Source: Podospora pseudoanserina
Taxonomy: Eukaryota > Ascomycota > Sordariomycetes > Sordariales > Podosporaceae
Direction: 5' to 3'
Assembly: GCF_035222485.1 (NCBI RefSeq)
Contig: NC_085924.1
Coordinates: 3,720,001 to 3,784,000, forward strand
DNA: 64,000 nt
A program made the position numbers and the translations under genes. Below are positions 48,917 to 60,105 of this stretch, in pieces (the first letter of the stretch is position 1; each line of letters begins with the position of its first letter). The notes under the pieces were generated by a model. That model was not told the origin of the DNA. It searched no databases and saw nothing but the letters and a program-made list of their open reading frames with translations.

Positions 48917-49381
48917 ATGCCCCCCAACCGCCCCCCAATCAAAGGCCCCCCCCCCCCCCCCCTCCCTCTCCCCCTCCGACCTAGACACCCTCCCCCCCTC
49001 CCCCCCTCCTAAACCCTCCGTTCCTCCCTCTCCTCCTCGTCCCAAACCAAACCCCCTCCCCCTGTAACCGGCACAACCCCCTCCCAACCTCCAACCCGCA
49101 AACCACCCTCCCCTTCACAACAAAAAGAAGTCGCCTCCTCCACCGACCCAATCAAGCACAAGCTCCAGCGCGCCCGCCACTCGATAAAGCAAATGGAGGA
49201 CATCGCCCGCCTCATCCCCCAGCAAGAAACCGAAATCATCGAGCTCGAAAAGCGCCGCAAGAAACAGGCCGAAATGCTCGCCAGGATCAAGGAGGAGGGC
49301 TTGGTTTTTAGCAGGGAGGGTGATAGGGAGGGGGAGGAAGATAGGGAGGGGGAGGAGGGGAGGGGGGTGATGGTGGAGTGA
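48917..49381 (+). CDS. Short coiled-coil protein, possibly Mediator subunit 9, frame interrupted at C tracts
   Basis: The C-terminal part (49013-49381) is a clean frame: a Pro/Ser/Thr-rich linker and then a helix-forming segment, IKHKLQRARHSIKQMEDIAR and QQETEIIELEKRRKKQAEML. Its heptad pattern and the 'QQE.EI.ELE..' stretch resemble fungal Med9/Cse2 subunits, which bridge the Mediator middle module. The likely start MPPNRPPIKGPPPPPP (48917) lies in the same nominal frame but runs into stops after a 17-C tract; a second frame (SLSPSDLDTLPPSPPP) is open between. The missing intron signals (no GT for 100 bp) make two small indels in C runs more likely than splicing. Function is a suggestion only. 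Confidence 0.4.
48946..48962. repeat. Poly-C tract, 17 bases
   Basis: A homopolymer of 17 C within the proline-rich start of the short coiled-coil gene. Its length decides the downstream frame and is a likely place for sequencing error or replication slippage. Confidence 0.95.
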
Positions 49382-49927
49382 GTCGGGCCAAATAACATGA
49401 GAGGAGGGGAATGGGCTGCGGAAGGACAAGCATACACCAAAGGGGGGAGGAAGAACGGTGGGGAGCAGAGATCAGGCTGTTGTCGGTTCAGGCTTGAGTT
49501 CTTTGGAGAGCACAAGGGGACGACGAGGAAGAATGGATTGGCTGTGGTGATGGACAGACGAGCCACTGGTGGACAGGCCCCCAGTCCCGAACGAAGAATA
49601 TACGATGGAGCTGGTAGACACTGGCTTGAACAGACAACAGAGCAATCAAGACTCCGTTGGTTGCCGCGATACGGCTCGGGCATCAATGGAAAGGAGACAC
49701 TGGTGATTTCAAGCCATGGGCGCAGCGATACGTCCAGATTTACGGCCAACAGCATAGCACAAGATACGAATAACGAACGATACCCAAACACAATAACAAT
49801 AATTACTCAAATTACTTGACTCTATCAACATCCTTCCCCATACTAAATATGTATTACTGGGGAACCTACCCCTCTGTTGCATAACCTACAGGCGCAGTTT
49901 GCCCTTTAAAAGAAAGAAAACACCCAT

Positions 49928-50965
49928 CTAAGCAATCCCAAACCTCCCCAGCACCCCCTTCACATCCCCTCCCTCATCCCCCATCACCCCCCTCCAAACC
50001 TCCCCTTTCACCCTCTCCCCCTCCCCCAGCACCCCCCAGTTGGGACTCTGCCCCTCCTTCAACCACAAGAAATCCTTCACCTCCTTCCACTTGTTCTCCC
50101 CCTCTGCCCCTGTCTCCATCCCCTCCGGCAACGGCGCAAACCTCACCCCCTTGCACCCCTCAATAATCGGCTCGCTCCTCACCCACAAATAAAAGTCCAC
50201 CTCCTCACAGTCATGAATCCTCACCTGCCTCGCCGTCACAACAACCACACACCTCTTGAGCCCCGTCACATGAACCGGGCCATCCACATGCCCCGCCACA
50301 ACAACACTCTTCTCAACCCCCTTGAGCATCAAACTCGCAAACGGCGCCGCCCGACTAGCTTCCACAGTAGGAGAGCAAAGGTTGACCACACAGCTAGACA
50401 GATCAATAAGCTGCCCCACCGACGAAGTCCGCGAGTGATCTGCCGGCAGCGTGATGACAGCATCCCTCTCCCCCTCCACCTTGATCGCCCTCGGACTCCT
50501 CGACCTTCCCCTGCTCCCACCACCACCGGGCGACAAAGGCGGTGAGATCGGCGGCTGGCCATTCGTCTTCTCCCCCTTGGTCCCATCCCTGTTGTTCACC
50601 AACCGGCGGGAATCACTCTTCGGGGCATCATCACCATCAACCGCTGCCGGCGGTCTTGGCCGGAACTGAAACCGACTCTTGGGCGCGAGCTTCGCCGTCG
50701 TCTCATCCAGCTCTTTCCGGAGGGTGTTCACCGCGTCGGTGTACACCCTATGATCGTACGCCGGCAGAAAATGCGTAGCGTCCCTCACGTCGTTGGTCAG
50801 GCGGGAAATGTTGGTCAGGATCACCTCTGTGGCATCCTGGCGCTCGCCGGCGACGGGGGCGATGGAAGGGAGGTGAGTGATTTGTTCTTGGATGTTGGCT
50901 TGCTGCATGCGAAAGTTGCGGTAGAAGCGCTCTTTGGCGTCTTCTTGGTGGGCCATGTTGATCAT
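49928..50965 (-). CDS. Tubulin-binding cofactor C
   Basis: TBCC is the GTPase-activating factor of the tubulin folding pathway, releasing native alpha/beta dimers from the cofactor complex. This single exon encodes 345 aa. The N-terminal part (about 5-95) is an antiparallel helical bundle (KERFYRNFRMQQANIQEQI). A Ser/Arg/Pro-rich linker follows (GGGGSRGRSRSPR). The C-terminal C-CAP/TBCC beta-helix starts near 175 (VGQLIDLSSCVVNL) and contains VVVVTARQVRIHDCEEVDFY. That last segment keeps the Q-x-R-x-H motif with the catalytic arginine finger, so it should be an active TBCC rather than an RP2-like relative. Two ATGs compete: MINMAHQED (50965) or MAHQED (50956). The 3' third is strongly G-ending in codon use. 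Confidence 0.92.
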   Translation of the reverse strand: MINMAHQEDAKERFYRNFRMQQANIQEQITHLPSIAPVAGERQDATEVILTNISRLTNDVRDATHFLPAYDHRVYTDAVNTLRKELDETTAKLAPKSRFQFRPRPPAAVDGDDAPKSDSRRLVNNRDGTKGEKTNGQPPISPPLSPGGGGSRGRSRSPRAIKVEGERDAVITLPADHSRTSSVGQLIDLSSCVVNLCSPTVEASRAAPFASLMLKGVEKSVVVAGHVDGPVHVTGLKRCVVVVTARQVRIHDCEEVDFYLWVRSEPIIEGCKGVRFAPLPEGMETGAEGENKWKEVKDFLWLKEGQSPNWGVLGEGERVKGEVWRGVMGDEGGDVKGVLGRFGIA

Positions 50966-52297
50966 CCTGATGGTGCTTGGGTGGACTGGGTTGATGAATA
51001 ACCCTGTTGTTGTATCTGGGAAGAAAAAGAAGTTGGCTTCTGCTGAGGGGTGGGTGGTGCATGGCCGTGTTAGTTGAGCGGTGTGATATCAACAGATGAT
51101 GTGAAAGTGTTGGGTGTGTTCGGCAAAGACCACAACATCAGACGATCACATCATGAGAGAAACGAACCTTTATATATATATGTGTGTGTGTATCCTCCCA
51201 AAATGATCAACGACGATCCCCTCAATAAAACGCTGGTTGATTACGTGTATGGCTTTCTCCGGCGGCGGTTGAGACAGACCAGATGACAGGTAACGGTGTC
51301 GTCGGTTCAAGAATAGAGTTGTGTCACAGGTCCCAAAGCCAAACCGCCTGGTAGTCTCCAAATGATGCGAGTGGGTGGTTCTTCGTTCGGGCTTGACAAG
51401 TCAAAATACAAAATGTTAAGGAGACGAAAATAAAAGTCACGAGTCAAGAAAGTCGTGAGGCAACAAAAGTTGAAACAACACAGTTCAAGAATCAACCCGG
51501 CAGCACATGCCAGGCACCAAAATATACCTACCCTCTCCCTCCCCCAAACCAGGGAAGGGGGTGATGACTGGGACCCAGGAAATGGGGAAGGCATCAACAA
51601 GGTGGGGAGTACTAAATCTGGAGATACCCCGGGGAAGCTATTGATTGCATTGGTGGGGTAGTCTTGGCAACACACTTTCGAAAAGTCGGTCTCGAACGAC
51701 CCCTTTCTCTTCAGTTCAAAGATGTCGGTGAGGTGAGCCCCCCTGACCCCTAACCTCGAAGAGATCTTGATTACATCGTTACAATGCGAGATCTCGCCAT
51801 GTGCTCGGATTATTTTCCTTTCATTTACACTACTGGCTGGTGGTCCCCCATCATCAAACGGTCCGTCATTTGTGGCAGATGGCTTGGCTATGTTTTCTGG
51901 TTCTTTTAAACCACCCCCTAACGCCTGACATCTCCCTTCATGATCCAACCTGGCCTCATGATACATATACCCCAACCTTATCTACCTAATCCATAAAACT
52001 TACCTCATACCTGCATACTCCATGTCTCCATTACCTACGTGGCCGTCGATCTAGACTTTTCATCAGATACCGAAAATTCCCCCGACACAAACAGTCGGTC
52101 AAGCAAGCAAAGCAGCCGGAATACGGCAACATCGGTGAAAAAGTTCCGAATTATATGTGTACGTCTGTGTGCGATTCATACATTACGCTTTCTATTGCCC
52201 CGTATTATATATATTCATATATATATATATATATATTTCTAGAGAAAACCTATATAACCTACCCCAGCCTTTTTTCTACCTATACCGCATGCTTGCC
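50966..52297. other. Intergenic region between TBCC and GPI1
   Basis: This stretch contains the TBCC promoter and the GPI1 3' flank. A TA dinucleotide run lies at 52216-52236 and a TG run near 51179-51191. No supported gene; frames present are short and without domains. Confidence 0.5.
52216..52236. repeat. TA dinucleotide tract
   Basis: About ten AT/TA units lie about 60 bp past the GPI1 stop codon; a second shorter TATATAT run precedes it. Confidence 0.85.
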
Positions 52298-54663
52298 CTA
52301 CCCATAACTTCGTGACCTCCCACCGCCAGAATTAGTCGGATATCTCCTCCCGTTGGCCAGTGCGGGTATATACAGCGGTGCCGTTCTCCGCTTTGGAGAC
52401 GGCAGCGAGTTGACCGCGTCCCACATCTCCATGATGCCGGCTCTGCGTGCTGGAAGCATGCTGTACTGCAGACTGTACAAGTTTCTGCGATCAAGCGGTG
52501 GCACAAATTTGCCTGTGAGTAGGCAGAGCAATACGCGCGGGGACAAGTAGTGTTTTCGGATGCGGTGTCCCATCTGAAAGTACTGATGGAACATGGCTTT
52601 GAAGCTCAGGGGTATGGACTGATCGTCGTGTCAGTTTCAAAGCCAGGCAGAATAACCGAGAAATAAAAGCCTACCTTCAAGTGAATTACAGAAGTCGAAG
52701 GTATTGGTTTCGTCGTGTCATTAACGCCGTGTCTAATTTCTTGGGTATCTCGAAGTTCAAAACGAATTCCGCCTACAAACACCAGTCAGCACACTGCAAA
52801 ACCATGATGTAGAGCATAAGAACATACCTGGTAACCTCCCAGGGTCTTTGATCCTCAACATAAGCGCAAAAAGTGGAAAGTGATTCAAAAATGAAAGCAT
52901 GGTATCAAAAACCGCCTTGAGCGATATGATGACCATGCGGGCGATGGCAAAATTAAGGTAGAATACCACCACGGTTGGAAGCAAAAAGAAGAGCAAGGTG
53001 AAAAGAATGGTGCCAACGAGCAGCTGATCCAGGTCGTAGTCGCACGAGTCGATGCGGTTCCTCAGTACATTGTGCTTCTTGCCGCGAAATAGGTGGAAGA
53101 GCGAGATCAGGATGTTGAGCTGCCAATGGTAGATCCTCGCAGATGCCAAGTAGAACGAATAAATGTGTATCGTCAAGATCGATGTCAGATCCGAGAACAA
53201 GGCGATTGGCATGCTGGCTCCGGCAAAGCTGGAGAAACCAATAAACCAAATCATGTGAGGTAGAACCGGACGGAGAGTCTCAATACAACCTGTGAAGGTT
53301 AGTGACGGGATGAGATGGGATGGTTGAGCACAGAATACTCACTGGACCAGTACTCAATAACCCACAGAAACAAATCCCCTAGAAACAATGCCAGTTCGCT
53401 GTTGAGCTTCAGCCCCGCTGGCCATCCCATGAGCCACGAAATACTGCTCTGCAGAGCCTCGACCGTGTACTGCGTCAAGAGGTGGCTGATCTCATCCGCA
53501 AGCCAGCTGGAATTGTCGATGACGTATGACCCCAACGCAATACCAATAATAACATCATTGGCTACCAACCACAAGCTGTTGTAGAAGCGAATGTAGTCGG
53601 GATGGCTGGTGGTAACACTCTCCCAGTCGTTTTTCCTAAGCCGCAGTGTTACATACTGCATCGGCCAGTAGCAAAACTGCTGAAGCCGAATCTCGACTTG
53701 CTGGGCTGTGGCAGATATGTCCTTCAGCGCAGCATATTTTGGTCGAGCCCGCCACTCGAGCACCGTCAAGAGCACCTCGGCAGCGATCCGATGCGCCATC
53801 AGCCCGATCACGAACAGCTTCTTGATAACGGGCAGGACATAAACCGTCACCAAGTTCCATAGCCATACCAGTATTATGTCTCGCATGGTTGTCGCCGATT
53901 CAACAACCCTCTCAGACACACTCAAACTTCTCTTGGGCCTTGTTCCTATCCTCGAGACATTCTTCTGCATCAGCTTCTCGAGCTCCCGCGCCCAGTTGAT
54001 TTGATTCACAATTTTGGGCAGTGCTCTCTCTTTGGCCGACGGGGTCCGCTTGAATATAGAGTGTTGCTTCAATTTCTCGACCAGTTTTTTCTTCTTCTCC
54101 TTTTTGAGCCGCTCCTCTCGTTCGTCGGCCTCCTCGGCGCCGTCTGAAAGACCGATCCTGAATGTCTCATGCTTGTCGCCCAGGGCCAGAGCTATGGGAC
54201 TCAAGGAGATGTACTGCATCCTTCCGGGAAAAGGTCGTTCGAAGAGTATGATCTGAATATTCGAGGCCCTGGCGCATGTGATTATCGGTACACGTATGCT
54301 CGGCCCGGTCGTCGCTCGGATCCATGATGGGTCGATCTGTACGTCGTCTGAAGTATTCGACAGTCCCAAAATATGCAGAGACGACTGCCCGCACAGCTCA
54401 TAGATGCGGCTTACTGGATGGGGCGCGTTTCGCGTGAGGGTGCCAAGCTTCAAGGCGCTGTCGACGTTTCGGGGCTGGCCAAGATGTCAGCTTTCTCCAT
54501 CCTTTTTTGTCGAGCGTTATAAACCCACCTCCACCTCTTCCAGAATGGCCAGCACAAACACGTCCAGGGCCGAGTTCCTCCACCCCACCACCACACCCCT
54601 CAGGTCGGATCGTGGCAGGTCGGCCGGCCAGAATATGCGCATCAAGCCATCATTCTCTGGCAT
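52298..54663 (-). CDS. gpi1: GPI1 / PIG-Q subunit of the GPI-GlcNAc transferase complex
   Basis: Gpi1 stabilises the ER enzyme complex that adds GlcNAc to phosphatidylinositol, the first step of GPI-anchor synthesis. Five exons on the minus strand are 54663-54529, 54474-53343, 53289-52828, 52772-52675 and 52618-52298, giving 715 aa with every junction in frame. The N-terminus MPENDGLMRIFWPADLP and LDVFVLAILEEVE/PRNVDSALKLGTL match the fungal Gpi1 start. The central and C-terminal part is a multi-pass membrane region (DIILVWLWNLVTVYVLPVI, HMIWFIGFSSFAGASMPIALF, LLVGTILFTLLFFLLPTVVVFY). It ends with the conserved LRDTQEIRHG-type and short exon segments before a Pro/Arg-rich tail. The start codon lies inside the 3' end of the next upstream gene on the same strand. 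Confidence 0.93.
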
Positions 54664-55109
54664 GACAGACAACAAGGCGCGAGGTCACCTAGAAAGATCC
54701 CCGTCTTCTCAACTGCTCTCTGGCCGATACGCCGGATCCGGGTGCTCGCGGGTGCTGGACAGTGTTGATCAGCAAAGTCTTTTCCAGTGTTGAGGAGGGG
54801 CAGGCGTCGTACGAGAGTCGACTCCCGGGCTGCGAGACGTTCCACGGGTATAAAGATGAGCAGGAACACAAGTGAAAGCGCGGCAAAGCCTTTGGCGGCT
54901 CGAGACTGTGCAGACGTGCGCAGGTTAGACAACGAGGCGGGGGGGCTTAAGCGGAGACGAGGGGGGAAGAGGGGGTGGGCGAGCATTACAACCACTCCGT
55001 AATCCCAAGCAAAGATGGCAAGCTCATAGAGGCGAGTGACCAGGTCCCATCGGGCGGTGATGTAGCCAGCTACGAAGATGCCGAGTGTCAAGACGGAAAA
55101 GGGGTGCAT
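54642..55109 (-). CDS. Small predicted membrane protein overlapping the GPI1 start
   Basis: Exon 1 (55109-54990) encodes MHPFSVLTLGIFVAGYITAR and then WDLVTRLYELAIFAWDYGVV. An intron with GTAATG donor and a TCTAACCTG branch ends in GCACAG, and exon 2 from 54905 gives SRAAKGFAALSLVFLLIFIP. Two hydrophobic segments (about 4-20 and 46-60) predict a small two-pass membrane protein. I do not recognise a named family. The frame continues to a stop at 54642, 22 bases inside the GPI1 coding sequence. The last 60 residues are Arg/Cys-rich and less protein-like, so the true end may come earlier through another intron. Confidence 0.55.
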   Translation of the reverse strand: MHPFSVLTLGIFVAGYITARWDLVTRLYELAIFAWDYGVVVMLAHPLFPPRLRLSPPASLSNLRTSAQSRAAKGFAALSLVFLLIFIPVERLAARESTLVRRLPLLNTGKDFADQHCPAPASTRIRRIGQRAVEKTGIFLGDLAPCCLSCQRMMA

Positions 55110-55785
55110 AGAATCGCGTGGGGGTGGTGGTGTGCTACCGGCGGAGCATGCCTTGGGGAGTTTGTCGTGGGCTGTGCGTGTGCAGTGTTGTTTGTTGATC
55201 TACGGATAGACTTGTCGCGCTGCTGCTGCCAGGATACTGTGTATGTATGTGCCGGACGTCTTGTCTGTCGTCAGTTGACGGGACCAAATGCTGTGGCTGG
55301 GGGTACCGGTATCTGGGGAAAACGAGGGCTCGGCGGGCGGGCGTGTGAAGCTTAAAGAGGCAAGCAAGTGGAGCTGGCAAGGTCGGATGAAGGCCGCCAA
55401 ATTGCTTGGGGCTTGCGACGAAGCTTGTTCCAGACTCTCTGCGTCTCTTCGATCGATGGTGCATCTGATCATTTCAACAAAAAACCCCATCACCGTGTCT
55501 CCAATCGCCAATCAGAGCCCGCACATTCCCATGAACCGTGCCCCACTTATCTCCCTTTCCTGGCAGCGCGGGACAGACAGCCATCTGGTTTGAATCCGAG
55601 CCTCCGGTGTGGTGGTCAACGACGGTGACACAGTTTTCTATGAAGATGTAGACTTCCGTGTATACGATATGGACACCGGGCACTGTATTTACATCTGACA
55701 CCAAACAGGTGTGTGGCAGATCACTGAGTGGGTGGGTAACATCAATAGACTCCAGGTGGAGGACCTATATGGCACAGTATACATT
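55110..55785. other. Intergenic region between small membrane protein and MDM35
   Basis: About 680 bp upstream of the minus-strand small gene and downstream of MDM35. I see no feature beyond probable promoter sequence. Confidence 0.45.
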
Positions 55786-56320
55786 TTATTCTACGCATGT
55801 ACGAGTGATTAAGATCAGGGTCATATGGTTTGAACCACTCTCTCTAAAAAAGCCTGTGTCAGAAAAGTCAGGAGTGATACAGAGGTGAAGGCACTTACAC
55901 TTCTTCTTCCCCAGCAGCGCTGCATCATTCTCTTTAAAGTCTTCGCGGGCCTCGTCCAGCAACTTGTCTATCCCCCGTTCCTTGAGTGCGCGCTGTGTAA
56001 TGTTAGCCCGTCATAAATCCACCAAAGTTTTCAGACGGTCCATCTTACCTTTAAGCATACGTTGTACTCCTTAAACATGGTGGCGCATTCGTTATTGTCC
56101 GAGGTACTGATCCCCCTCAGGTACTCTAAATATTCATCAGTCGTTCGTCTTTACATGGTTGGGCAGGGCGTGCCTACTTTCGCTGTACCATTTCAAGAAG
56201 CAGGTGTCGTAGCGTCTGAGCAAATCAACCGTTAGCGGTGACCATGAATGACACACACGGCCCTATGAGACGGACTTACTCTTTCAGCTCGTTGCATTCT
56301 GGGGCAAGTGATTGAGACAT
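55786..56320 (-). CDS. mdm35: MDM35 / TRIAP1 twin-CX9C intermembrane-space protein
   Basis: Mdm35 imports and protects Ups1/PRELI-type lipid transfer proteins in the mitochondrial intermembrane space. Four short exons on the minus strand, 56320-56280, 56215-56178, 56125-56049 and one starting at 55992, join in frame as MSQSLAPECNELKE, RYDTCFLKWYSE, KYLRGISTSDNNECATMFKE and YNVCLK, then RALKERGIDKLLDEAREDF. The four cysteines form two C-x9-C pairs (C9/C19 and C39/C49), the substrate pattern of the Mia40 disulfide relay. The 3' end is uncertain: after GKKK a GTAAGT donor and a CACAG acceptor 45 bases later define an optional in-frame intron, and either form reads to a stop at 55786. Confidence 0.9.
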
Positions 56321-56953
56321 TTTGAATAGGCCCCAGACCTCGGTAGCAAGAACAATGAAGCAATGCTAAGGGATTTTTGAAATGACAGAGCCGTGTTGCG
56401 CCTGGATGTATTGCACTGCGATGGCAAATCCGGGAAACGATGCCGCGTGTTTCGGCGGCCAGCCAGCAGTCTCGATATAGGCGAACTCGTGACTCCAGAA
56501 GAACTCCCAACAGAGGAAAAGCTTGGGCCAAGTTGCTATCGAATGGAAGGAAGCTTAGGTAGCGACTCTGATTTTCTCCCAAATAAAACTTTAGCTTTGC
56601 AAGTTGGAACTTCAAGTCTTCCTTGACATCTCATCACTCTTAAACGCCACCAAACTCCAACACATGTGAGGTGACCTCCAATTGCCAAGCGAGAGAGGAG
56701 AGCCAGGATCTTATCTTATCGGCAACACACCTCTTTCGAGTGTACTTTCCCACACAGCAATAAATCCCAGCAATTACAAGTACCACGCTACTCTCAAAGC
56801 CGCTTAGCGTCGCATCCACCCTGCCAAAGCGGATCCACCGAAAAGTTCAGGAACTGCCCGTTTTGAAAACAACCAGAAAGCTACCACCTGCTGCGCAAGA
56901 CAACCACCCCATCACTGGCAAAAGGCAGGACTGTTTGCGACATCGACAGCAGG
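56321..56953. promoter_or_regulatory. Divergent promoter region between MDM35 and RRP6
   Basis: 633 bp separate two divergent start codons. This stretch must contain both promoters and leaders; no specific operator could be recognised. Confidence 0.5.
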
Positions 56954-59900
56954 ATGGAGTCATCACAAGATTACAACTCTCTCCGAGAGGCCATCCAACC
57001 CGCCCTCATCACCGTCACTCGATCAGCCGGTGTCGTCGCAAACGAGGATCTCCAATTCCAGCGCACCGTCCGCCCATCCGTCGGCGACAAGCTCGACAAG
57101 ACCGCCGATCGCATGCTGGGCTTGGTCAACGGGTTGCTCAAGTCTTCCTCCAAGGTGACGGGACAGTCGACGACCAAGCTGGAGGATATCGACGATATCG
57201 AGATCAAGTGGAGAGGCATCGTCGACGTGATCGATTCGTTCCTTGAGAAGGCCGACACCTGCCTTGACGAGTATACCGGTTTGATCAAGAGAAAGAATGC
57301 GCCCACTGTCGAAGAAGTATGTTTTTTTTTTGGTTCTATACATGTTTTACCGTGTCACTCTAACCTCCTTCACAGGGCCGCGACCCCAAGCGATCGAAAT
57401 CGACGGCGCCGCTCGACTGGTCACTCAAGCGCGCCAACATTGTCAAGCCCCAGAATGGGTTCGAGAAGAAGCCCAATAACTTTGACAAGGGGCCGTGGAA
57501 GCCCATCTTGACGAAGAAGCCACATGCGATTGTTCCGTTGGAGCAGTCTTTCAACACCATTCTTAATGAAGAGCACACTACCCAGTATGAACCCCCGTCC
57601 CTTTTCAAGAATTCCCTAGTTTCTCCAGTACCCCCAGTGGATAGTTCTGTCCAAGAAAAGGAAGCCGACCAAGAAGAACCGCGTCTGGCCATCCAACCCA
57701 GAAGCCGAAAGGCTGTGGGAAACTGGCGCTGGAGACAGAAGATGCGGGACAAAACATATCAGCAAGCTGTGACGGCGTCTGTGGAGGTTTCCAGAGAAAA
57801 CTCCCGAAGGGGTTCCTGAGGACCCTTCGGAGGAGATTTTGAAGGATTCCCTAATGTGGATTCCCATGGGAACCCCCTGGAGCTTCTTACGGAATCGCCA
57901 AAGGAGGTCCCCAGGGATGTCTCTGAGGAAGCTCCCGGCAACACTCTTCAACAGGCTTCTAAAAAGGCTCCAAGGGATTTTTCCGCTCACAGTTCTGGAC
58001 TTGGTCCCCTCGAGCATTTTGTCCAATTATGTCTCTGTAATTTTTCCCAAAAAAGAAAACTAACAGACCCCTCAGATACCAGAATCCTTACCAGCCCGAA
58101 ATTGAAGCGATGAAATACCCCAGCCATGTGTTCGAGTCAAGAGAGCCGATCAAGTACCTCGACGTCGAGAGCACCAAGCCGATTTGGGTGGACACGTGGG
58201 AGGGAGCGCTGGAGATGGTCGAGGAGCTGAAGAAGGCGAGGGAGATTGCGATTGATTTGGAGCATCACGACTTTCGGACTTATACGGGTCTGTTGTCGCT
58301 CATGCAGATCAGCACGAGGGAGAAGGATTGGATTGTGGACACTTTGGTGCCGTGGAGGCACAGGTTGGAGGTGCTGAATGAGGTTTTTGCTGACCCGGGG
58401 ATTGTGAAGGTTTTTCATGGGGCGTTTATGGATGTGGTGTGGCTGCAGAGGGACTTGGGGGTGTACGTGGTGGGGTTGTTTGACACGCATCATGCGTCGA
58501 CTGTGTTGGGGTATGGGGGGGGGAGTTTGGCGTTTTTGCTGAAGAAGTTTGTGGGGTTTGAGGCGGATAAGAGGTGGCAGCTGGCTGATTGGAGGATTAG
58601 GTGAGTACATGGTGGTGATGATGATGGGTTTGAAGAAAGGTGAAAAGCTAATGATGACGTTGCAAAGGCCGTTGCCGGCGGAGATGCTGTATTATGCCCG
58701 GGCTGATACGCATTACTTGCTTTATGTCTACGACATGATCCGGAATGATCTTGCTGCCGCGGCGCACACTGTCCATCCGGATGGGAAGCCGATTGAGCGG
58801 GTGATTGCCAAGTCCAAGAAGACTGCTTTGTCTAGGTACGAGAACCCTGCTTTTGACGAGGAGACTGGGCTGGGGGATCGGGGGTGGTATAACTACCTTG
58901 CGAGGTCGAGTTATGTCTACAACAAGGAGGAGTTTGCGGTTTTTAGGGCGTTGTGGAACTGGAGGGATAAGACGGCAAGGGAAGAGGACGAGAGCACGGG
59001 GTTTGTGATGAAGGAGCATGTTATGGCGGAGATTGTGAGGATTATGCCTAGCGACAAGAAGGCGCTTTGGAGCTTGCTGGATGGGCACGCGAGGAATTTG
59101 AAGGGGAGGCTGGACGAGTTGTTTGGGGTTGTGCAGGAGGGGAGGGAGAAGGGGCTTGCCGGGGGGGTGAGTTTGTTGCAGTTTCTTAGTGGGGGGAGTG
59201 GTTTCGCGCAGGCGCAGATTGTGCCCATGGTGCAGAAGGAGGAGGCGGTGGATATTAAGGAGTTGAGGAGTGAGAAGTCGCAGTTGTGGGGGAATGTGCC
59301 GTTGAGTTCGGCTTGGGAGGATAAGGGGGGGAAGAAGGAGGGTGAGGATGATGAGGTGCTGGAGCTTCCTCTTTACTATAGCGCTGCGCAAGAGGAGGAG
59401 GAGGTTGGGGGTGGTGATGTGGAGGAGAGGGTTCCAGTGCTCAAATCTGCTGCTGAGGTTTATGGTCAGGAGGAGCAGGAGCAGGAGAATCAGGAGTTTA
59501 CACTCAAGACGGGGAGAAAGCGCAAGGCGAGCGAGGCGGATATGTACTCTGGTCCGGAGGAGCAAGTGGAGGATGAGGAAGATGTTGAGGAGGATGTGGA
59601 AATGGAGGATGTCACCACCCCTGCAGATGGTGAACAAGAAGATGACTCGGAAGAGGAGGATGTCGAGGCGGCGAAGAAGACTGCTAAGCAGGAGAAGAAA
59701 CTCAGAAGGAAGGCTGCTAAGAAGGCTAAGCGGGAGGCGGCTGCACAGGAGCAGGCTGAAGAGGGGGATGAAAAGGAAGCGGAAGTGGATGAGGAGGCGA
59801 GGAGGGAGGCGAAGAGGGCCGAGCGGAAGGCTAGGAAGGCTGCTAAGAGGGCTGCCAAGGCACAGGAGCAACAGCAGGAGGAAGAGGAGGAGGAGGAGGA

Positions 59901-60105
59901 GGAGGCGTTTGATTACAGCAAGGCTGCTTCTGTGCTCAAGGCTGACGGGGGGGCGAGGTCGGAGTTTGATGACAAGAGGAAGGGGAAGAAGGGCAAGAAG
60001 GAGAAGGTCTTTGATCCGTATGCTGCGAAGACGGGGTCGGATTTGAAGGGGGTGAGGAATAGGAATTATGAGAGGGCGGGGAGGTCGGCTACTTTTAGGA
60101 AGTGA
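56954..60105 (+). CDS. rrp6: RRP6 / EXOSC10, nuclear exosome 3'-5' exoribonuclease
   Basis: Rrp6 trims and degrades nuclear RNAs with the exosome. Exons 56954-57316, 57376-57584, 58076-58600 and 58668-60105 give 844 aa. The N-terminal PMC2NT domain (about 10-120, MLGLVNGLLKSSSKVTG) would bind Rrp47/Lrp1. The DEDD-Y exonuclease has motif I AIDLEHHDFRTYTGLLSLMQ (about 248), motif II KVFHGAFMDVVWLQRDLGVY (about 305) and motif III YYARADTHYLLYVYD (about 375), so its catalytic acids and tyrosine are present. The HRDC domain follows (EEFAVFRALWNWRDKTARE, about 450-530). The tail is acidic then lysine-rich (KKAKREAAAQEQ). Intron 2 is about 490 bp, far longer than its neighbours. Codons in exons 3-4 are markedly G-ending. 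Confidence 0.96.
57585..58075 (+). other. Unusually long RRP6 intron carrying open frames on both strands
   Basis: The donor CA/GTATGA and acceptor CCCCTCAG/A rebuild the conserved reading TTQ/YQNPYQPEIEAMKYPS. The 491-bp intron begins with 78 codons open in the exon frame (to 57819) and has a 136-codon frame on the opposite strand (58026-57616). The second half contains loosely repeated phrases such as TCCCATGGGAACCCC and CCCCAGGGATGTCTC. It may hold an inserted sequence or an alternative exon; no family was recognised. Confidence 0.6.

Noticed and set aside
55560-55610. GGTTTGAATCC resembling a tRNA B box
   Set aside because: The invariant C is replaced by T, the stem does not pair and no A box lies upstream.
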